Part shown: positions 59,119 through 64,000 of the stretch, piece after piece
Position numbering within the stretch: position 1 is the stretch's first letter
Layout of the letters: each line of letters opens with the position of its first letter
Assembly (NCBI RefSeq): GCF_004011835.1
Contig: NZ_RKLN01000006.1
Location: 1 to 64,000 of the forward strand
DNA from: Rhodococcus spongiicola
GTDB lineage: Bacteria; Actinomycetota; Actinomycetes; Mycobacteriales; Mycobacteriaceae
Direction of reading: 5' to 3'
DNA length: 64,000 bases
Translations under genes and position numbers: made by a program
The notes under the pieces: model-generated
The model's input: only the letters and a program-made list of their open reading frames with translations
What the model was told of the DNA's origin: nothing
The model's database searches: none

Positions 59119-59796
59119 TCACCGCGGTAGGGCGGCCAGGGCGTCGATGACACCGGGCAGGGTGTCCGAGCTGACGTCTGCCCCGGTGAACGCGGGGGTC
59201 GCAACGGTCTCGAGTCGCGGGCACCAGCCTGTGGTCAACCCGGCACGGTGTGCGCCGTGGATGTCCCAGGAGTGCACGGCGACGAGGGCGACTCGCTCGG
59301 CGGGTACCCGTGCCCTGCTGACCGCCAGTTCGTATGGCGGGGGTGCAGGCTTCCACGCCTTGACCTCGTCGACTGAGAGAACTTCTTCGATCTGTGGTGT
59401 GAGCCCGGCGCGGTCGAGGAACGCTCGGGTTGTCGCTTCGGATCCGTTGGAGAGGGTGAAGACACGGAATCCTGCGCGCTTCGCCGTGTCGACCGCGTCC
59501 GCCGCGTCCGGTTGGGCGGTGAGTTCGCCGAATCCGGCGACCGCGAAGTCGATCTGGGCGGGGGTGAGGGTCCCACGCGTCTCGGCCTGCAGCGAGGAGG
59601 CGGCGACGTCGAGAAAGGTGCGGTAGCCGTGTGCCGCGGTGATCGCCATGGCGTCGCGCACCAACCGGGTGAACCACCGCTGCAGCAGCCACGTGGGCTG
59701 CTGCAGCCGGCTCAGCCGTGACTGCACCGCATCGAGTGATGCGAGCGTCTCGACGACGTCGAACACGACGACGTCCGGCCGAATCCGTGTGGTCAC
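59119..59796 (-). CDS. HAD-superfamily hydrolase, type II haloacid dehalogenase-like
   Basis: 225 residues from a GTG at 59796 overlapping the upstream stop (GTGA). HAD motifs: nucleophile VVVFDVVETLASLDA (Asp in FDVVET; the usual second Asp is replaced by Glu, fitting dehalogenase-type enzymes), motif II VFTLSNGSE, motif III lysine in EVKAWKPAP, and motif IV VALVAVHSWDIHGAHRAG. Likely a 2-haloacid dehalogenase or related phosphatase-like enzyme. Coupled to an AhpD-like gene. Confidence 0.84.
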   Translation of the reverse strand: MTTRIRPDVVVFDVVETLASLDAVQSRLSRLQQPTWLLQRWFTRLVRDAMAITAAHGYRTFLDVAASSLQAETRGTLTPAQIDFAVAGFGELTAQPDAADAVDTAKRAGFRVFTLSNGSEATTRAFLDRAGLTPQIEEVLSVDEVKAWKPAPPPYELAVSRARVPAERVALVAVHSWDIHGAHRAGLTTGWCPRLETVATPAFTGADVSSDTLPGVIDALAALPR

Positions 59797-60344
59797 GTCG
59801 CCGACAGGCCGGGAGCTGGGGGAAGGTCGAGTTCGGTGCCCACGTAGTGGTTGAAGTAGTTGGTGAACAGATTCACCGCGATGTGGGCGAACGCTTCGGT
59901 GAGTTCGGTTTCGGTCCACCCGGCGTCCAGCGCGGTCTTCCAGGTCGCGTCGTCGACCTCGCCGACGTTGCTGGTGGCCTCGCGGACCACGGCCAGCAAC
60001 GGCCCGAGCTTGCTGTCGCCACCGTCGTCGCCGCGCCGGATTGAGATGGTCTGCTCTTCGCTGAGCCCGGCACCGATTCCCATCACGGTGTGGGCGGATT
60101 GGCAGTAGTCGCACGAGTCGACTGCACCGACGGCGAGGGCGATGGCCTCACGGGTGCGCGCGTCGAAACTGCCGTGCTTGGCGATGGCGTCGCTGATCCC
60201 GGAGTAGGCGGCGAGCACGACCGGGGAGTGCGCCATTTCGCCGTGAATGTTGAGGACTTTGCCGGTGCGGTTCGCCAGCGCCTGCAAGGTAGCCGCGCTG
60301 GCTTCGGGGGCGCTGTCGACCGTGTGAACTGGTATACGGGGCAT
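59793..60344 (-). CDS. Carboxymuconolactone decarboxylase / AhpD-like alkylhydroperoxidase
   Basis: 183 residues from the ATG at 60344. CMD core with ALAVGAVDSCDYCQSAHTVM: Cys78, Cys81 and His85 form the AhpD-type redox centre. YSGISDAIAKHGSFDARTRE precedes it, and VNLFTNYFNHYVG lies near the end. Such proteins reduce peroxides with the thiols. It is co-transcribed with the HAD gene; a start further upstream (to 60539) is not supported by family length. Confidence 0.87.
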   Translation of the reverse strand: MPRIPVHTVDSAPEASAATLQALANRTGKVLNIHGEMAHSPVVLAAYSGISDAIAKHGSFDARTREAIALAVGAVDSCDYCQSAHTVMGIGAGLSEEQTISIRRGDDGGDSKLGPLLAVVREATSNVGEVDDATWKTALDAGWTETELTEAFAHIAVNLFTNYFNHYVGTELDLPPAPGLSAT

Positions 60345-60495
60345 CAACTGAACTCTTTCGAAAGGGCCGCGGGTACTCCTGGCGATCCACGGGGGATACC
60401 CAGGGAACCCGGTGAGATCGACTGGTGTTCCCGGTGCTGACGGATGGGATTTATCGGATGGGGATCTGCTCGTGGCCGGGGTACCGTGGCGGCAC

Positions 60496-61085
60496 GTGAG
60501 AAGCGATTCGACTATCCGGCCAGCAACACCGTGCGACATCGTCCGGGCCGTCGAGACCCTCGGGCATGCCTTCGTCGATTATCCGTTCTTCCGACATACC
60601 GTTGATGTGCGCGATCACCGGAATCGCGTGCACTCGTTGCACAGTCTCTATCTGACCGAGGTCGGAATGCGCTGCGGAAAAGTGTGGGTCTCGGACGACG
60701 TGAGCGCGGTGGCCGTTTGGGCCACCCCGGCAGCGAACGGGTTGGATCTGGTACTCGAGGCGGTCGCAGGCAAGGCCGCCGAACTGCACGGCGACCGAGC
60801 GGAAATCGATGCACGCGCTGATGAAGCGACTGTCGTGCTGCACCCGTCGGATCCTGTCTGGTACTTGGCTTCTGTCGGCGTCGACCCTGCCTCGCAAGGC
60901 CGGGGCCTGGGACGAGCCGTGCTCCAGCCGGGCATCGAGGCGGCGGAGGCGCAGAGCTGTCCGGCATACCTGGAAACCTGCAAGCCGGCGAATGTCGAGT
61001 TCTACCAGCACCTGGGGTCGAGGTCACCGGGACCCTGACGCTTCCCGACGACGGCCCGAACGTGTGGGCCATGCTTCGTACCTAG
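60496..61085 (+). pseudogene. GNAT acetyltransferase with frameshift near the C-terminus
   Basis: From the GTG at 60496 the frame reads as a GNAT protein: STIRPATPCDIVRAVETLGH, YLTEVGMRCGKVWVSDDVSA, YLASVGVDPASQGRGLGRAV with the acetyl-CoA loop, and AYLETCKPANVEFYQHLG. After LG the frame runs SRSPGP and stops at 61038. Adding one base near 61017 (GGGTTCGAG for GGGTCGAG) restores the normal ending FEVTGTLTLPDDGPNVWAML and a stop at 61085. So one base is missing relative to the intact family end. Either a recent inactivating mutation, a sequencing error, or a still-active shortened form. Confidence 0.78.
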
Positions 61086-61102
61086 AACGATCATGTGACT
61101 AA

Positions 61103-61155
61103 GCCAGGCTGTGTGTCCTGGCCGATGACCACGCCAGGCCGTGTGTCCTGGCCGA
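61103..61155. repeat. Two 23-bp direct repeats, each a hairpin
   Basis: GCCAGGCTGTGTGTCCTGGCCGA-type units at 61103-61125 and 61133-61155, differing at one base and spaced 30 bp. Each contains GCCAGG and CCTGGC as stem arms around an 8-base loop. They fill the space between the acetyltransferase remnant and the dehydrogenase start. Confidence 0.85.
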
Positions 61156-61181
61156 CCGGCGCTACAGAAGGAGAGCGTGAG

Positions 61182-62108
61182 ATGACCCTCGTCCCTGTTG
61201 CACTCGGCCCGAGGAACCATCCGGTGCTGCTGGAGGCCGTTACTCGGGGTGGCGCGAACGCCGCGGCACTGGCCGATGCCCACGCCCTCGTATGGGCGGG
61301 CAACGACCCGGCGGCGTTTCCCGGCGATGTTCCCGAGACGATCCGATGGGTGCAGCTGCCGTCGGCGGGTGTCGAGGAATGGTTCGCCGCCGGGGTCATC
61401 CAACGTCACCCGGAGATCGTGTGGACGTCGGCGGCCGGGGCCTACGCGGCGACCGTTGCCGAGCACGCGTTCGCGATGCTGCTCGCCGGGGTTCGTGGGC
61501 TGCCCGAGCACCTCGCGGCCACCACGTGGCGACAGCGGGAGCTCTTCGGCCTGGTCGGAACCCTGCGCGGCTCGCGCGTCGGGATCGTCGGCGCCGGCGG
61601 GATCGGACGAGCACTGATTCCGATGCTCGCTTCGGTCGGTGCCACGACGGTGGCCGTGAACCGCTCGGGTCGTCCCGTCGACGGCGCCGACGAGGCCGTC
61701 CCCGCAGACCGGGTCGACGAGGTGTTCTCGACGGTGGACCACGTGGTGATCGCGGCGCCGGCCACGGAGGAGACCCGGCATTTGGTTGGGCGGGAGCAAT
61801 TGTCCCGGCTGGGATCGAAGTCCTGGGTGATCAACGTCGCTCGTGGTTCCCTCGTCGACACAGAGGCCCTGGTGGAGGTGCTGCGTGACCGCCGCATCGG
61901 TGGAGCAGGTCTCGACGTGACCGATCCCGAGCCGCTGCCGGACGGGCATCCGCTGTGGGGATTGCCGAACGCAATCGTCACGCCGCACGACTCCAACCTG
62001 CCGGCACTGCGCTTGCCCGCCTACGCCGCGCACGTCGCCGAGAACGTGCGTCGGTTCGTTGCCGGCGAAGACCTCATGGCGCGGATCGACCCCGTCGCCG
62101 GCTACTGA
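61182..62108 (+). CDS. D-isomer-specific 2-hydroxyacid dehydrogenase
   Basis: 308 residues from the ATG at 61182 (GAAGGAG upstream). NAD-binding motif VGIVGAGGIGRALIPML, the catalytic Arg in VINVARGSLVD, Glu in DVTDPEPLPDGHPL and His in VTPHDSNLPAL are in order. Family members reduce 2-keto acids such as hydroxypyruvate, glyoxylate and phosphoglycerate precursors. A longer frame to 61095 only reads through the hairpin repeats. Confidence 0.9.
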   Translation: MTLVPVALGPRNHPVLLEAVTRGGANAAALADAHALVWAGNDPAAFPGDVPETIRWVQLPSAGVEEWFAAGVIQRHPEIVWTSAAGAYAATVAEHAFAMLLAGVRGLPEHLAATTWRQRELFGLVGTLRGSRVGIVGAGGIGRALIPMLASVGATTVAVNRSGRPVDGADEAVPADRVDEVFSTVDHVVIAAPATEETRHLVGREQLSRLGSKSWVINVARGSLVDTEALVEVLRDRRIGGAGLDVTDPEPLPDGHPLWGLPNAIVTPHDSNLPALRLPAYAAHVAENVRRFVAGEDLMARIDPVAGY

Positions 62109-62230
62109 TCGGCACCCGAATCACCGCGCTTGTGGATGAGTTCCGAAGCGAATACTGGACCCGGGGTTTACGTGGAATGCCCGAATGCCTAACCTAGCGA
62201 GCGAACGTCCAACTCGACTAAGGATTTCCG

Positions 62231-62407
62231 GTGCAACACCACGGACCGCACACAGACGGAATCACGACGGGACCGAGCGATGCGGCACGCATCCGCCGGC
62301 TCGCCGAACGCATCGCCGACACGAGTGACAAGGCCGCCAACATCGCGGCGGCCGGTGAGATCATGCGTCTCGCCTCCACTCTCGAAAAGGAGCTCGAACG
62401 CGTGTAG
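62231..62407 (+). CDS. 58-residue charged helical protein
   Basis: GTG at 62231 opens a 58-codon frame ending TAG at 62407, after AAGGATTTCCG. The peptide starts HHGPHTDGITTGPSDAAR and continues as a charged amphipathic helix (IRRLAERIADTSDKAANIAA, then LASTLEKELERV). Codon third positions are strongly G/C as in real genes here. Function unknown; it could be a small regulatory or structural protein. Confidence 0.55.
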   Translation: MQHHGPHTDGITTGPSDAARIRRLAERIADTSDKAANIAAAGEIMRLASTLEKELERV

Positions 62408-62460
62408 TCACCGCCCCGACTCGGGCCCTCCCGGACCGCGGGTTTCCCCGCGGTGACCGC

Positions 62461-64000
62461 CTAGGCGGAGGCCATCTCGGTGGCCCAACGGTAGTCCGCC
62501 TTGCCTGCCGGGGTGCGCTTGACCGCATCGACCACGACCATTGCCCGCGGAATCTTGTAGCCGGCCAACGTCTTCCGGCAGTGCTCCTGGATTTCGTCCA
62601 GGGTGAGTTCCGGAGCCTCGGCGTAGGTGGCCACAACGGCCGCGACCTGCTGACCCATGCGCTCGTCAGGTCGTGGCACGACCAGCGCATCGGCGATCGC
62701 TGGGTGCGCGTGCAGCGCCGCCTCGACCTCCTCCGCGAAGACCTTCTCGCCTCCGGTGTTGATGCACTGCGAACCGCGTCCGAGGAAGACGATCGTGCCA
62801 TCCGCCTCCACCCGGCCCATGTCACCGAGAACCGACAGGCGGGTGCCGTCGGCGCGGGTCGGGAAGGTGCGGGCGGTCTTCTCCGCGTCCTTGTAGTACC
62901 CGAGCGGGACATTGCCGATGCGGGCGATGTACCCGATCTCGTCGGAGCCGGGTTCGATCTCGTTCAGGGTTTCGTCGACGAGAACCATGTTGGGGGAGGG
63001 CGGCATGCGGAGGTTGCCGTCCTGGTCGACTGTGAAGGAGCCGTCGTTCCCGGACTCCGAGGCGCCGAAATTGTCCCGCAATACCAGGTCCGACTTGACC
63101 GCGAGCATCCGTTCCCGGACGCCGACCGACCAGATCGCCCCGCCCGACGTGATCGAGTAGAGCGAACTGAAATCGACCTCGCTCTTGCGGCGTTCCATCT
63201 CGTCCACGAGTGGCAGCCCCATACCGTCGCCGACGATCAGGATCACCTGCAGCGATTCCTTCTCGATTCCTTCGACGACCTTCCTCGGGTCGAAGTCGCG
63301 CATCAGGACGACACGTGCGCCGAGCGTGAAGAAGGTGAACAGCGAGTACAACGCGGCCCCGTGCATCAGCGGTGCGGCAATGAGGAAGGCCATGTCCGGG
63401 AATTCCTTTGCCGCAGCCGCGACTTCCGCGAGATCCTGCCGCTTCTCCTCACCGTACGGGTTGCCGCCGGATAGCGGCTTGCGGAAGAAGTCGTCATGGC
63501 GCCACATGACGCCCTTCGGGTACCCGGTGGTGCCACCCGTGTACAACACGTACAGGTCGTCGCCCGATCGCGCGGGAAAGTTCGCGGTGCTGGTCTGTTC
63601 ACGAGAAACCGCGAACGGCACCACTGTGATGGATCGCGCGGCCGCGGCGTCGAGCAGTTCCGCGACCGGATCACCGACGACGATCACCGACCTGATCAGC
63701 GGGCAATTGTCGAGAAGTCCTGCCAGGGCCCGCTGGTGCTCAGGAAGTTCGACGACGACGGCGACCGAGTCCGAGTTGGTGAAGATGTACTCGAGCTCGG
63801 AAGGCGTGTACCGGTAGTTGACGTTGACCGGCACGGCCCGAATCTTGATCGACCCGAGGATCGACGTGACGTGCTCGATGCTGTTCTTCAGGAACAGCGA
63901 AACATGGTCGCCCGGGGTGATGCCGGCCTGCGTCAGAAGGTGCGCGACCCTGTTCGCCTCGGCGTTCAATTCCGCGTACGTCAGGCTCCGGCCCTCGTAC
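62461..64000 (-). CDS. Fatty acid / steroid-type acyl-CoA synthetase (FadD), 5' end outside window
   Basis: At least 513 residues; the frame is open to the right edge, where the codons still read YEGRSLTYAELNAEANR, so the start lies beyond 64000. AMP-binding motifs: LYVLYTGGTTGYPKGVMWRH (P-loop), SGGAIWSVGVRERM, FGASESGNDGSF (A5), GDMGRVEADGTIVFLGRG (A7-A8) and a C-terminal lysine in RTPAGKADYRWATE. The MWRH word and ending resemble FadD19-type steroid side-chain or branched acyl-CoA synthetases. It activates a carboxylate as acyl-AMP, then acyl-CoA. Confidence 0.9.
   Translation of the reverse strand, partial: YEGRSLTYAELNAEANRVAHLLTQAGITPGDHVSLFLKNSIEHVTSILGSIKIRAVPVNVNYRYTPSELEYIFTNSDSVAVVVELPEHQRALAGLLDNCPLIRSVIVVGDPVAELLDAAAARSITVVPFAVSREQTSTANFPARSGDDLYVLYTGGTTGYPKGVMWRHDDFFRKPLSGGNPYGEEKRQDLAEVAAAAKEFPDMAFLIAAPLMHGAALYSLFTFFTLGARVVLMRDFDPRKVVEGIEKESLQVILIVGDGMGLPLVDEMERRKSEVDFSSLYSITSGGAIWSVGVRERMLAVKSDLVLRDNFGASESGNDGSFTVDQDGNLRMPPSPNMVLVDETLNEIEPGSDEIGYIARIGNVPLGYYKDAEKTARTFPTRADGTRLSVLGDMGRVEADGTIVFLGRGSQCINTGGEKVFAEEVEAALHAHPAIADALVVPRPDERMGQQVAAVVATYAEAPELTLDEIQEHCRKTLAGYKIPRAMVVVDAVKRTPAGKADYRWATEMASA

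Overview
The window is high-GC actinobacterial DNA from a mycolic-acid-forming genus (order Mycobacteriales). Rhodococcus is the most likely, with Nocardia or Gordonia possible. The evidence is a mycobacterial-type cell-wall gene set: dprE1/dprE2, aftA, a GtrA protein, the galactan Wzm/Wzt exporter with glfT1, a GlfT2-like paralogue, dTDP-rhamnose genes, a mycolyltransferase-like esterase and the proteasome activator Bpa. Much of the order recalls M. tuberculosis Rv3777-Rv3792, with rearrangements.

Layout. 1-112: 3' end of a 5S rRNA gene and a hairpin. 152-3245: paired SMR exporters with a MarR gene, then a saccharopine-dehydrogenase-like gene divergent from a TetR gene. 3269-9149: arabinan precursor block (aftA, dprE2, dprE1, GtrA), interrupted by an oppositely oriented hydrolase carrying a 24-bp repeat array. 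9236-16176: LLM flavoprotein, HtrA-like protease, rmlC/rmlA/rmlB, two membrane proteins and a secreted pentapeptide-repeat protein. 16338-19100: eroded arsenic locus (ArsR-ArsN fusion, ArsO, collapsed MFS gene). 19114-22021: acyltransferase, aminotransferase and dehydrogenase that look like a 3-acylamino-sugar pathway. 22014-25432: Tat-type PI-PLC, then an AT-richer amidohydrolase / 47-residue membrane protein / NCS1 permease operon. 25576-34912: polyprenyl-sugar and galactan genes, galactan exporter and Bpa. 35047-39017: degenerate class V aminotransferase, quinone reductase, FMN 2-hydroxyacid oxidase and MarR.

39060-43101 is an accessory site at tRNA-Ser(UGA). The tRNA 3' end and its terminator are repeated 1 kb downstream next to a tyrosine-recombinase remnant, and three paralogous secreted YVTN beta-propeller genes (one broken) lie in tandem. 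43357-47189 is a TetR-controlled set of three SAM methyltransferases (two nearly identical tandem copies) plus an iodothyronine-deiodinase-like redoxin. It is the best candidate here for an undescribed detoxification system.

47297-64000: MDR reductase, WYL regulator, YceI protein, nucleoside hydrolase, a GIY-YIG-like gene pair with a structured leader, mycolyltransferase-like esterase, HisC-type aminotransferase, tRNA-Ser(GCU) and tRNA-Arg(ACG), an XRE regulator and secreted unknowns, HAD and AhpD-like proteins, a frameshifted acetyltransferase, a 2-hydroxyacid dehydrogenase, and an acyl-CoA synthetase running off the right edge.

All family calls come from reading translations and motifs; no database search was possible.
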